A stretch of DNA of 40,420 bases, from contig CANRAZ010000017.1 in the NCBI GenBank assembly GCA_947628705.1, positions 1-40,420 of the forward strand. Direction: 5' to 3'. The position numbers were made by a program, and so were the translations under genes. This stretch comes from an uncultured Lachnospiraceae bacterium. GTDB lineage: Bacteria > Bacillota > Clostridia > Lachnospirales > Lachnospiraceae. The notes below the pieces were generated by a model, which ran no database searches, was not told the DNA's origin, and saw nothing but the letters and a program-made list of their open reading frames with translations. Shown here in pieces: positions 23,607 to 31,621 of this stretch. Each line of letters starts with the position of its first letter. Position 1 is the stretch's first letter.

Positions 23607-26261
23607 ATGCAGGACTTTCATGCACACAACATAAAACAGGTGGCGGATATGCTCGACAGCAGCACGTCAAAAGGACTGAGCAGGGAAATCAGGCGCGCCC
23701 GGCTTGAAAATCACGGCCCGAACAGTCTGCCTCAGGCTCCAAAGCAGAGCGTTATTTTAAGGTTTCTCGCACAATTTAAAAACTTTATGATAGCGATTCT
23801 TCTTCTGGCTGCCGCGCTATCCTGCTTTGCTTCATATCTGGAAGGAAAGCCCGACTTTACAGAGCCCGGAATAATCCTTGCAATCCTGATAATAAACGCC
23901 CTGCTTGGCACCGTACAGGAAGTGCGTGCGCAAAAAGCCCTTGACGCCCTCAAAAAGCGCCAGTCTCCGCATGCTATGGTTCTGATAGACGGAGAATTTG
24001 AGAACGTACCGGGCGAGACAATTGTTCCCGGAGACGTCATAGAGCTCAGGCAGGGGCTTATCGTTCCTGCCGACGCAAGAATCATATCAGCAACGAACCT
24101 TGTCACCGACGAATCGGCCTTCACAGGCGAAAGCCTGCCCGTTTCAAAAAATCCGACTGCGCTTCTCAAGCCCGAAACAATGCTCGCTGACAGAAAAAAC
24201 ATGGTTTATTCCTCAACAGTAATCAGCTCCGGCCACGGGACGGCAATGGTAACGGCAACGGGAAAGGACACCGAAATCGGACGCATTGCAAACATGCTCA
24301 ATAATGACAAGCCGCCCGAAACGCCCCTTATGATACGAATGAATCTCATAAGCAAGGTCCTTGGACTTTCCTGTATCGGTATATGTCTTGTCATTTTTCT
24401 TATCGGGCTTTACCGCAAAACCTCGCTCATCACCATGTTTCTCACAAGCATAAGCCTTGCGGTTGCTTCAATACCTGAGGGTCTGCCTGCGGTCGTTACC
24501 ATTATGCTGAGCATCGGCGTTATGAGGCTGGCAAAGCAGCGAGCCATAATGAGAAACCTCGCCTCTGTCGAAACGCTCGGAAAGACCGGAGTAATATGCA
24601 GTGATAAAACAGGAACGCTCACCATGAACCGCATGACTCTGGTAAGCTTCGCCACGCTTCGCGGCTGTTTTAATTCTACTAATGTAGTATCCAAATATTC
24701 CGCCGATTATAAGGCTCTTCTTATTGCCGCAAGAATCAATTCCACCGCAACAAAGAGCAGCGGAGACGCAACCGAAAAGGCAATACTTTCGGCGGCAGAC
24801 AGGCTTACTCTGCCGGAATATAAAAAGCTGGGAGAAATTCCATTCAGCTCCAAAAGAAAAACCATGGTAACAATTACAGAGCAGGAGAATAGAATAATCA
24901 TATATGTTAAGGGCGCATGCGACAGAGTGCTTCCGTTCTGCCGTGAAGCAGTGAGCTCTGTGAGCGAGCGGTCAGGCGGCTTCACTGAAAACCGCAGATC
25001 CCTCGGTTCTTACGATGTGGAACAAATCGGACGCTTTCACGCAAAGTTCACCTCCGACGCCCTAAGAGTATTATCGGTTGCAAAACGTGAGCTGAATAAG
25101 GACGAATATAAAAAGCTCACCGAGGAATGCAGGCGAAACAGCAAAATTTCCTATGAAGACGCGCTTTACAAGGCTGTCACGGAAAACATGACCTTCATCG
25201 GACTTCTCGCCTTTCTTGACCCTCCCAGACCTGAGGTTAAAAGCGCGATTGCCCGTGCTAAATGCGCAGGCATCAGGACTGTAATGATCACGGGAGACCA
25301 CGCAGACACGGCGAGGGCTATCGCTGAAAAAATCGGCATTCCTAACGAACACGCTTTAACCGGAGAAGAACTGGATAAAATCAGTGACGAACGCCTTGCA
25401 GAGGCCGTAAAGGACACCAGCATTTTTGCCAGAGTTTCTCCCGTTCACAAGGTAAGGCTTGTCAGAGCCTTTCAGGCAAACGGCCACAGAGTAATTATGA
25501 CCGGCGACGGAATAAACGACGCTCCTGCTCTCAAGGTTGCAGATATCGGCGCCGCTATGGGAATAGCCGGCACTGACGTTGCGAAGGAAGCCTCTGACAT
25601 GATACTTACCGACGATAATTACGCAACCATTGTAGATGCCATTGCCGGCGGCAGGGGTATATATGACAATATAAAAAGATCCATACACTTCCTCCTATCC
25701 TGCAATACAGGTGAAATATTAACCGTCCTGTTTGCACTTATGTTCGGGCTTAGCGCTCCCCTTGCCGCCATTCAACTTCTTTGGATAAACCTCATTACAG
25801 ACTCGCTTCCTGCCATCGCTCTCGGAATGGAGAAGCCTTCGGCGGAGGTACTGAAATTTGCTTCCTACTATCAAAGGGACGCCATGTTTGATTTAACAAT
25901 GGTGATTAAAATCGTTCTAGAAGGCTCTCTGATTGCCGGAATTTCCCTTATTGCATTTTTATGCTACGGAAGCACAGGCTGTTTTATCGTTCTCGGCATG
26001 AGCGAATTGCTTCATTCCTTTGACCTGAGAAGCAGCAAATCCATCTTTGCAAAGAAAAACAAAAATCCGTATGTCATGCTTTCATTTGTGCTTTGCAGTA
26101 TGCTGCAGCTCGGGGCTGCGCTTATCCCTCAGGCCGCCGCCGTGTTCGGGCTGACGGTTCTTGGCAGGAACGCAATCCTTACGCTGCTTGCGATGAGCGC
26201 AATGATAATAGTTGTCTCGGAAGCAGAAAAGCTGTTATTTGCGAGAGAGCAAAGCTTATAG
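23607..26261 (+). CDS. Calcium-type (P2) cation-transporting P-type ATPase
   Basis: 884-residue membrane pump, most similar in layout to bacterial SERCA/PMCA-type Ca2+ or Mn2+ exporters. Cation-ATPase N-terminal helix bundle, actuator motif TGES (about 173-176), membrane ion-site motif VASIPEGLPAVV, phosphorylation site SDKTGTLTM with Asp333, hinge motifs MITGDHADTA and MTGDGINDAPALK, and about ten membrane helices. The PEGLP motif supports Ca2+/Mn2+ rather than heavy-metal transport. Start: ATG at 23607, preceded by AAAGGAAA; the ATG at 23571 has no RBS. Convergent with the acetyltransferase gene: the ends overlap by 6 bases and no terminator separates them. Confidence 0.94.
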   Translation: MQDFHAHNIKQVADMLDSSTSKGLSREIRRARLENHGPNSLPQAPKQSVILRFLAQFKNFMIAILLLAAALSCFASYLEGKPDFTEPGIILAILIINALLGTVQEVRAQKALDALKKRQSPHAMVLIDGEFENVPGETIVPGDVIELRQGLIVPADARIISATNLVTDESAFTGESLPVSKNPTALLKPETMLADRKNMVYSSTVISSGHGTAMVTATGKDTEIGRIANMLNNDKPPETPLMIRMNLISKVLGLSCIGICLVIFLIGLYRKTSLITMFLTSISLAVASIPEGLPAVVTIMLSIGVMRLAKQRAIMRNLASVETLGKTGVICSDKTGTLTMNRMTLVSFATLRGCFNSTNVVSKYSADYKALLIAARINSTATKSSGDATEKAILSAADRLTLPEYKKLGEIPFSSKRKTMVTITEQENRIIIYVKGACDRVLPFCREAVSSVSERSGGFTENRRSLGSYDVEQIGRFHAKFTSDALRVLSVAKRELNKDEYKKLTEECRRNSKISYEDALYKAVTENMTFIGLLAFLDPPRPEVKSAIARAKCAGIRTVMITGDHADTARAIAEKIGIPNEHALTGEELDKISDERLAEAVKDTSIFARVSPVHKVRLVRAFQANGHRVIMTGDGINDAPALKVADIGAAMGIAGTDVAKEASDMILTDDNYATIVDAIAGGRGIYDNIKRSIHFLLSCNTGEILTVLFALMFGLSAPLAAIQLLWINLITDSLPAIALGMEKPSAEVLKFASYYQRDAMFDLTMVIKIVLEGSLIAGISLIAFLCYGSTGCFIVLGMSELLHSFDLRSSKSIFAKKNKNPYVMLSFVLCSMLQLGAALIPQAAAVFGLTVLGRNAILTLLAMSAMIIVVSEAEKLLFAREQSL

Positions 26262-26915
26262 ATTGGGATCAGCGCTTGCAGAATTGCAGTCCTTCAAGGC
26301 TGAATTCAGAACCGATTCTTCAATCCTTCTGTCTTTAAAGTAATATTCTCTGTCATGCTCATTAATTTCACGCAAAATTCTGCACGGATTCCCGACCGCC
26401 ACAACGTTCGACGGAAGGTTTTTGGTTACTACGCTTCCCGCGCCTACCACCACATTGTCTCCGACGGTAATTCCGGGTAAAACAATCGCTCCTGCGCCAA
26501 ACCAGCAGTTTTTGCCGATGTGAACCGGAGCATTATACTGATAGCCTTGCTCCCGAAGCTCCGGGAGCAACGGATGTCCTGCCGCGGCAATCACCACATT
26601 GGGGCCGAACATCGTGCAGTCTCCGACATAGATGTGAGTATCGTCCACCAGCGTCAGGTTAAAATTGGCATAGACGTTTTTCCCGAAATGAACAAAATGT
26701 CCTCCCCAGTTTGCGTGAAGCGGAGGCTCTATATAACAGCCGCTGCCTATTTCCGCAAAAAGCTCTTTAAGCAGCTTTTCCCGCTTGTCCGTTTCCGTGG
26801 GACGCGTGTTATTGAAATCGTAAAGCCTGTTTAAAAAGCCAAGCTGTTCCTTCATCAGTTCACCGTCAAACGGCAGGTAAAGCTCGGTGTTGTGCATTTT
26901 TTCTTTTATTGTCAT
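26256..26915 (-). CDS. Sugar O-acetyltransferase (maltose/galactoside acetyltransferase-like)
   Basis: Cytoplasmic trimeric left-handed beta-helix acetyltransferase using acetyl-CoA; 219 residues. Maa/LacA features: N-terminal helical cap with LYLPFDGEL and KRELLK-like turn, GKNVYANFNLTLVDD, MFGPNVVIAAAGHPL (the conserved catalytic His of AAGHP), GAGAIVLPGITVGDNVVVGAGSVV hexapeptide repeats (quoted in parts) and VAVGNPCRILREI. The C-terminal ~25 residues after YYFKDRRIEE are extra and family-atypical. RBS GGGAGACTGAC; strong promoter at 26969-26997. Substrate not predictable: glucose, maltose and galactosides are known for the family. Confidence 0.92.
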   Translation of the reverse strand: MTIKEKMHNTELYLPFDGELMKEQLGFLNRLYDFNNTRPTETDKREKLLKELFAEIGSGCYIEPPLHANWGGHFVHFGKNVYANFNLTLVDDTHIYVGDCTMFGPNVVIAAAGHPLLPELREQGYQYNAPVHIGKNCWFGAGAIVLPGITVGDNVVVGAGSVVTKNLPSNVVAVGNPCRILREINEHDREYYFKDRRIEESVLNSALKDCNSASADPNL

Positions 26916-26968
26916 GTCAGTCTCCCTTTTAAGTCCGGTTTATTAACTTGCATGCTGATTCTGATCAG

Positions 26969-26997
26969 ATTATATACAAGCCTCAGACCGATTTCAA
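26969..26997 (-). promoter_or_regulatory. Sigma-A promoter of the sugar acetyltransferase
   Basis: TTGAAA (26992-26997) - 17 bases - TATAAT (26969-26974) on the minus strand. It begins just after the response regulator stop and lies within a GACCGATT/AATCGGTC inverted repeat region (26986-27018), which might attenuate read-through from the regulator genes. Confidence 0.7.
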
Positions 26998-27008
26998 ACG
27001 GATATATC

Positions 27009-27689
27009 CTAATCGGTCCTGTAAAGCATACACGGTCTTCCGCCTGTTTCATAATTCATTTCGGCAGTTACCTTTCCGCTTTCCGCAAGATAATTCATAT
27101 AACGCCTCACCGTAACGCTTGTAAGCCCTGTTTCCTCCGCAATATTATCTCCTGTGAGCCATTCCCCATTATGTTTTTTCATGTGGCCAAGAATCAGCTG
27201 CATCGTTCTTTCCTGAATTCCCTTTGGATAAATTTCATCACTTTTTTTCCGGGTATTTTCAATTATGCTGTCGATGCTTTTCTGATTAAGCGTTTCGAGA
27301 GATTTAAGCGCATCTGTCTGAGCCGCAAATTTTTCCAATGCAACCTGAAACCTATCGAAGGTAAAGGGTTTCACAAGATAGTCGATTACTCCGAGATGAA
27401 TGGCCTCTTCCAGATTGTCCCTGTCATTTGCCGCCGTAACTATAATTACATCAACCTGATGCTTTGCCTTCCTAATCTGTCTAAGGGTCTCAAAGCCGTC
27501 CATTACAGGCATAAACACATCAAGAATGATAAGGTCAATTTCATTTTGCGCAATATATGCCAGCGCACTCTTTCCGTCTCTGCATTTTTTAACGACACGG
27601 AATTTTCTGTTCTGCTTTATATACTGTTCATTAATCATTGCGACCATTGGGTCGTCTTCAACAATCAGAACCTTGTATTCATCGTTCAC
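27009..27689 (-). CDS. Response regulator, CitT/DcuR family
   Basis: Two-component transcription regulator, 226 residues. Receiver domain: VLIVEDDPMV with acidic Glu/Asp at 11-13, phospho-acceptor Asp57 (LIILDVFMP), Thr85 and Lys108 (LVKPF). C-terminal winged-helix output about residues 160-220: LTGDNIAEETGLTSVTVRRYMNYL and a beta wing ending GGRPCMLYRT. This layout is the DcuR/CitB/MalR class. Overlaps the kinase stop by 4 bases. Expected targets are the divergent genes from 29550, from the usual genetic linkage. Confidence 0.92.
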   Translation of the reverse strand: MNDEYKVLIVEDDPMVAMINEQYIKQNRKFRVVKKCRDGKSALAYIAQNEIDLIILDVFMPVMDGFETLRQIRKAKHQVDVIIVTAANDRDNLEEAIHLGVIDYLVKPFTFDRFQVALEKFAAQTDALKSLETLNQKSIDSIIENTRKKSDEIYPKGIQERTMQLILGHMKKHNGEWLTGDNIAEETGLTSVTVRRYMNYLAESGKVTAEMNYETGGRPCMLYRTD

Positions 27690-29341
27690 CCTGTAATGTC
27701 CTCCTTTGAAAAGCTCACCGAAAATGAGGTTCCTACACCCTGCTGCGATTCTACCGTTATCCGTCCCCCAAGTCCCTCCACAAGCGTTTTAACCTGATGA
27801 AGTCCCGTGCCTCTTCCGTCGCCCTTGGTTGAATATCCGTTTTCAAAAATCCTTTCAATGTTTTTTTCCTCAATTCCCTTACCCGTATCGTCAACGGTTA
27901 TAAGCAATGCACCCGGCTTTGAATATATTCCTACCATTAATTCCTTAGGCCTGTCAAAGCTTTCGTCGCTGTTCATCGCTTCAAAGGCGTTTTCAATAAG
28001 GTTCCCGATTACGGTAACAAACGCTTCAGAAGAAATCGGGTAATCATCTTTTGAATATATGCAGCCCTCACGCATTACAAATTTAATATTCAGCTCAGCC
28101 GCTCTTGCTGTTTTGCCAATTAAAAGCGCCGCAGCCGCATGGTCATTTACCGCTGACATTATTTTGCTTATCGTCGCTCTCTGCACTATCGAAATATTTT
28201 CAATGTAAGCTGTTGCTTCATCATAAAGACCCATCTGAATCAGTCCGAGTATTACATGCAGCTTATTGGTAAAATCGTGATTGTTGGCACGCATGGAGTC
28301 TACCAGATAACGTGTTCCCGTCAAATCCTCCATGAGTCTTGTATATTCCGCGCGGTCATGCAGAATGCCGACCGCCCCAAGAATTTCCTCATCGCGCTTT
28401 ATAGGTATCCTGTCAATAAGAATATCCGAGTTCTTAAGCCTTGCCTCCTGAATGTTAAATTCCTTTTCACCAGTGCTTAAGGTGTGTGCAAATATGCTGC
28501 CGTCGCAGACCGAGGCAAGCGGCCTGCCGATTATTGCCGCCGCCTTTTTTTCCGTTCCAAGCATCTTTACTGCCGACCTGTTTATAAACTGTACAATACC
28601 TTCCCTGTCAATCGCAATAACTCCCTCAGCCAATGATTCCAATATATTATCGCGAATCTGATACATTGCCGAAAACACATTAGGTTCATATCCAAGGAGC
28701 TGTTTTTTAATGCTTTTTGAAAGCTCTGCGGAAACAATCAGCTCTACCATTATCGCAATGCCCGTTATAACGGCAAATATCAGAAGAATCTGAACAGTGC
28801 CTGCCCTGACATTTTCCATAAGCATAATAGCCATAACAAAAGCGGCATAATTTCCTTTTGAATCATATACCGCAACCGAGACTCTGCGCTGCATGCCTGA
28901 AGGACCGCTGTCGTTAGATGCAATATAGTCCTTGGAACCCTTTTCAAATTTCGGAACAGAACCGTCGTATACCGTTCCGATAAGCTCATGGTTTGAATGA
29001 TACAGCCTGATATTTCCGTCCGTACTTACGACCGAAATAACGTCTACGTCATCTAATGCTGTCTCCAGCAGTTCCAGATAGTTAATGAACATCTCTGAAT
29101 TTTCTTTGCTTCCATCTGACAGAATTTCATAAAGAACAGGGGAATGCGCGATGGATTCGGCTGTGTTTCGCAGATTCAAATCACGCTTTTCGTTTTCAAA
29201 ATGCACGTTGATAAGCACCCCTGCAATACCCAAAAAAAGAGCAAGCGTCAGGATAAGAATCAACTGAACCGTAAATATCCTCTTATGAATCCGCCCGATA
29301 CTGTTGTTTTTTTTATTATCTCCGGCCCTTCCCCGTCCCAT
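27686..29341 (-). CDS. Sensor histidine kinase, DcuS/CitA family
   Basis: Membrane sensor kinase of about 551 residues. TM1 about 22-45, extracytoplasmic PAS/Cache-like sensor about 46-180 with LYHSNHELIG and a later Arg pair (MQRRVSVAVYD) in the places where DcuS/CitA bind the carboxylates of their ligand, TM2 about 183-204, cytoplasmic PAS about 225-330, phospho-acceptor His355 in MRANNHDFTNKLHVI, and the ATPase with N box NLIENAFEA, DDTGKGI and GTGLHQVK. The start at 29341 is favoured over 29347 because AAAGGA is 9 bases away rather than 3. Likely ligands are small organic acids, but the sensor differs from DcuS in its residues, so this is not certain. Confidence 0.93.
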   Translation of the reverse strand: MGRGRAGDNKKNNSIGRIHKRIFTVQLILILTLALFLGIAGVLINVHFENEKRDLNLRNTAESIAHSPVLYEILSDGSKENSEMFINYLELLETALDDVDVISVVSTDGNIRLYHSNHELIGTVYDGSVPKFEKGSKDYIASNDSGPSGMQRRVSVAVYDSKGNYAAFVMAIMLMENVRAGTVQILLIFAVITGIAIMVELIVSAELSKSIKKQLLGYEPNVFSAMYQIRDNILESLAEGVIAIDREGIVQFINRSAVKMLGTEKKAAAIIGRPLASVCDGSIFAHTLSTGEKEFNIQEARLKNSDILIDRIPIKRDEEILGAVGILHDRAEYTRLMEDLTGTRYLVDSMRANNHDFTNKLHVILGLIQMGLYDEATAYIENISIVQRATISKIMSAVNDHAAAALLIGKTARAAELNIKFVMREGCIYSKDDYPISSEAFVTVIGNLIENAFEAMNSDESFDRPKELMVGIYSKPGALLITVDDTGKGIEEKNIERIFENGYSTKGDGRGTGLHQVKTLVEGLGGRITVESQQGVGTSFSVSFSKEDITG

Positions 29342-29381
29342 TAACATCCGTCCTTTTTACCTTTCGGTTAAATTACTGCTA

Positions 29382-29410
29382 ATTTTACCATAACGCGCTG
29401 CTATTTTCAA
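29382..29410 (-). promoter_or_regulatory. Promoter of the sensor kinase operon
   Basis: TTGAAA (29405-29410) - 17 bases - TAAAAT (29382-29387) with TGG just upstream of the -10 (extended). About 40 bases upstream of the kinase ATG. Confidence 0.65.
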
Positions 29411-29490
29411 TTTTACAACTTGCATAAATGACTTTTGAAAGTAAAATAAATGAACGTCCTTACCGTTTTTTGCATATATCTTTCATAAAA

Positions 29491-29519
29491 TTGAAATTTG
29501 ATTCGCATGGTGCTATTTT
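29491..29519 (+). promoter_or_regulatory. Promoter of the SemiSWEET-like/SGNH genes
   Basis: TTGAAA (29491-29496) - 17 bases - TATTTT (29514-29519), 30 bases before the ATG at 29550. It diverges from the kinase promoter, with the 80-base A/T-rich gap between them available for regulator binding. Confidence 0.65.
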
Positions 29520-29549
29520 TCCGTTAAGAACAAAAAAGGAGCTTTTGAT

Positions 29550-29867
29550 ATGGAATCCGTACTTGAAACAACAATGCTTGTATGCTTCGGCTTTTCTTGG
29601 CCGATGAACGTAATCAAAGCCTATAAGGCAAGAACAGCCAGAGGAACAAGCCTGCCGTTCATTCTTCTTATTATAGCCGGCTATCTGGCAGGAATAGCCG
29701 CAAAGCTTTTGACAGGGAACATCAATTATGTTTTGGTAGCCTATCTGCTGAATCTGGCAATAGTAATGACCGGAGTAATTGTGTATTTCCGCAACAAAGC
29801 TCTGGACAAAAGAGCTGAATCAATGAAGCCCGGAGCAATAAAATCCGAACAGGTTAAAATCGGATAA
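29550..29867 (+). CDS. Small three-helix membrane protein, PQ-loop/SemiSWEET-like
   Basis: 105 residues with three transmembrane segments (about 6-22, 37-56 and 60-82) and a short charged tail. The first loop, FSWPMNVIKAYKARTARGTS, matches the PQ-loop pattern (Pro followed by basic residues before helix 2) seen in SemiSWEET sugar transporters, which work as dimers of such three-helix units. Family assignment is by pattern, not certain. RBS AAGGAG. Followed 54 bases later by the SGNH-like gene on the same strand, and divergent from the DcuSR-like system. Confidence 0.7.
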   Translation: MESVLETTMLVCFGFSWPMNVIKAYKARTARGTSLPFILLIIAGYLAGIAAKLLTGNINYVLVAYLLNLAIVMTGVIVYFRNKALDKRAESMKPGAIKSEQVKIG

Positions 29868-29921
29868 AAGCATTTGATAAAAATGAACGCAATAACCGCA
29901 AATCATAAGGAGGTCAAAAAA

Positions 29922-30515
29922 ATGATTGCAGCTAAAAAATACAAAGCGCTTAACAAACTGGCTTCTCAGGGAGGAATCGTTATTTTAGGTGACGGCGACG
30001 ACTGTAAAATCCCTTTATGCGAGTTAAAGCAGGCGTTTTCCCTCGACAATAATATCTACAACAGAAGCGTTGACGGACTGTCTGTTTCAGATGCAAAGCA
30101 GTTCTATTCTGACTGTATCGCAGAGCTGCGCCCTGATACCGTTTTCATACACATCGGAAGGGCAGATATAAAAATGTTTGCCGAAAACAGAACTGAATTT
30201 GACATCAGATATCACGAACTGATTTCAGAAATCCGCAAGGACAGCAAAAGGCTCACAATTGTTATCGTCTCGCTGAAAAACTACTATGATGACGATGTAA
30301 TTTCTGAAATGAATAGACATTTAAAATATATTTCTGAATCCGAACACTGCGAATTTGCAGATATATCAAAAAAGCACACATGGAATCCTCATCAGACAAA
30401 GGATGTCGTATCCTTCATTTATTCAATCGGCTTCGTCCGTCCTCTTTATAACAAACGTCCGTTTTACGATCTGGTAAAAATACTGTTCTGCTATGAGCCT
30501 GAATTTGAAACATGA
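29922..30515 (+). CDS. SGNH/GDSL-fold protein with altered catalytic residues
   Basis: 197 residues, no signal peptide, so cytoplasmic. The sequence follows the SGNH hydrolase pattern closely but key residues differ: block I is GDG (23-25) where the nucleophile Ser should be third; block III is GRAD (79-82) in place of GTND, losing the oxyanion-hole Asn. Other family blocks (NIYNRSVDGLS, PDTVFIHIG, and a late D-x-x-H-like WNPHQ) stay recognisable. The start at 29922 has AAGGAGG 8 bases upstream, better than the in-frame ATGs at 29874-29883. Likely a non-hydrolytic binding protein; partner of the SemiSWEET-like protein by position. Confidence 0.75.
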   Translation: MIAAKKYKALNKLASQGGIVILGDGDDCKIPLCELKQAFSLDNNIYNRSVDGLSVSDAKQFYSDCIAELRPDTVFIHIGRADIKMFAENRTEFDIRYHELISEIRKDSKRLTIVIVSLKNYYDDDVISEMNRHLKYISESEHCEFADISKKHTWNPHQTKDVVSFIYSIGFVRPLYNKRPFYDLVKILFCYEPEFET

Positions 30516-30539
30516 CCTTGTATGAACCGTGCAATAAAG

Positions 30540-30600
30540 CCCTTCCGTGTAGTGTTATTCCAATGCCAAATGCATAAAACACCTGCGGAAGGGTTTTTAT
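30540..30600 (+). terminator. Intrinsic terminator after the SGNH-like gene
   Basis: CCCTTCCG / CGGAAGGG stem (30540-30547 with 30586-30593) and T5 after it. A T-run on the opposite side is weaker. The remainder of 30600-30754 shows no gene; the plus-strand ATG at 30709 gives only 25 codons. Confidence 0.75.
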
Positions 30601-30754
30601 TCAGTACAGACCGCTGTAACCTGTTTTTCTAACATTAATCTCTATCGCTTTTTATTTACTTTAAACGAAATTTTTATAGTATTTTACAATATCATCGTAG
30701 AGGACTGTATGAACGCTCAAGCCTTTTACAAGCTTTTCAGCCAAAATATCATTC

Positions 30755-30955
30755 TTACTCGAAAGAAAAAAGCTCCTCAACCGTAACGTTAAATACCTTG
30801 GCGATATCCATTGCCAGCTTTAATGACGGGTTGTACTGTCCTTTTTCAAGTCTGATTATTGTTTCACGGCGCACGCCTACCGCTTCTGCAAGCTCATCCT
30901 GTCTCATTCCTGCCAAAATTCGATATTCCCTGAGTTTTGTTTTAAGTTCCGCCAT
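30755..30955 (-). CDS. XRE-family transcriptional regulator, short
   Basis: 66-residue single HTH_3 protein of the short YozG-like class: TKLREYRILAGMRQDELAEAVGVRRETIIRLEKGQYNPSLKLAMDIAKVFNVTVEELF pattern (helices 1-5; quoted by description, recognition helix near VRRETIIRLEKG). DNA-binding regulator. RBS GGAGGTAAG. It lies 55 bases after a small membrane protein gene, so it is the second gene of that operon and likely autoregulates through the tandem operators at 31416-31452. Confidence 0.92.
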   Translation of the reverse strand: MAELKTKLREYRILAGMRQDELAEAVGVRRETIIRLEKGQYNPSLKLAMDIAKVFNVTVEELFSFE

Positions 30956-31010
30956 ACTTACCTCCGTAGAATGTGCGCAGGCTAAATCCTTTTATGCCGT
31001 TGCTCCGCTA

Positions 31011-31397
31011 TTATTCCTCTGCGTAAGAATTTCCTTTTTTGTCAAAAACGATAAACAGTACGCTTCTAAGAATAATCATTGCGCTCATGGTCAGCATGAA
31101 AACATTAGCCGGAAGCTTTACTATCTCGTTTTCATCACCAAGCAGGCCAAAAACAAACAAAGAAATCAGCGACAGACATAAAGCGGCCTTGTTGGCTTTT
31201 GAAAGATTAAAATTTGTCATTTCATCAGACTTTTCGGTTTTTTCTCCAGCGCCAAGAGCACCAAAACCGAACACATTTCCTAAAATAATCAGATTCGATA
31301 CCCAATCAGGCCAATTCTCCGGCACCGGAGTCAAAATAACAACGGTCGTCATAATAAGTATGATTGAGTAATGTTTTTTTCTGTAATTTCTAAGCAT
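31011..31397 (-). CDS. Hypothetical membrane protein, four helices
   Basis: 128 residues: about four transmembrane segments (roughly 13-29, 33-52, 72-88, 95-117), with a charged loop around 54-68. No recognised family, but small four-helix proteins of this kind commonly pair with short XRE regulators in Firmicutes. RBS AAGGAG 9 bases upstream. First gene of the operon, driven by the promoter at 31443-31471. Function unknown; such pairs have been considered stress or envelope sensors but the sequence does not say. Confidence 0.8.
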   Translation of the reverse strand: MLRNYRKKHYSIILIMTTVVILTPVPENWPDWVSNLIILGNVFGFGALGAGEKTEKSDEMTNFNLSKANKAALCLSLISLFVFGLLGDENEIVKLPANVFMLTMSAMIILRSVLFIVFDKKGNSYAEE

Positions 31398-31415
31398 AGC
31401 ACGTCTCCTTCTTAT

Positions 31416-31452
31416 GTGATAAATACATCACTTTTTGTGATAATAATATCAC
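31416..31452. promoter_or_regulatory. Tandem operator sites, probably for the XRE regulator
   Basis: Two copies of GTGAT-N6-ATCAC, at 31416-31431 and 31437-31452, separated by TTTTT, giving a 21-bp centre-to-centre distance (two helical turns). Site 2 contains the -10 box of the promoter; site 1 lies just downstream of the expected start site. This is a classical repression layout. Confidence 0.7.
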
Positions 31453-31471
31453 ATGAAAACGGAGCTGTCAA
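31443..31471 (-). promoter_or_regulatory. Consensus promoter of the membrane protein/XRE operon
   Basis: TTGACA (31466-31471) - 17 bases - TATTAT (31443-31448) on the minus strand. The -10 lies wholly inside operator site 2. Start site would be near 31436. Confidence 0.8.
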
Positions 31472-31522
31472 TAAAAAATACCGTAATGTCTTCACTCTCA
31501 AAGTTTTCACTGTAAAGCATGA

Positions 31523-31552
31523 AAACTCCGGATGCAGCGGCACCCGGAGTTT
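31523..31552 (-). terminator. Intrinsic terminator of the SleB-like gene
   Basis: Nine-bp perfect arms AAACTCCGG / CCGGAGTTT, 12-base loop, followed on the minus strand by TTTTC. About 70 bases after the stop at 31622, and just upstream of the XRE operon promoter, so it insulates the two. Confidence 0.7.
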
Positions 31553-31621
31553 AAAGCAATCTGATGTTTTAATTTATTATCACGGTACGGTTTATAAGCC
31601 AGTTTCGTAAAAGCGCGCTGT

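Noticed and set aside
26986-27018. GACCGATT/AATCGGTC inverted repeat as terminator of the response regulator gene
   Set aside because: No T-run follows; it overlaps the acetyltransferase promoter, so it is mentioned there only.
30709-30786. 25-codon plus-strand reading frame with a GAGGA sequence upstream
   Set aside because: It overlaps the 3' end of the XRE gene antisense, encodes no recognisable motif, and has no promoter.
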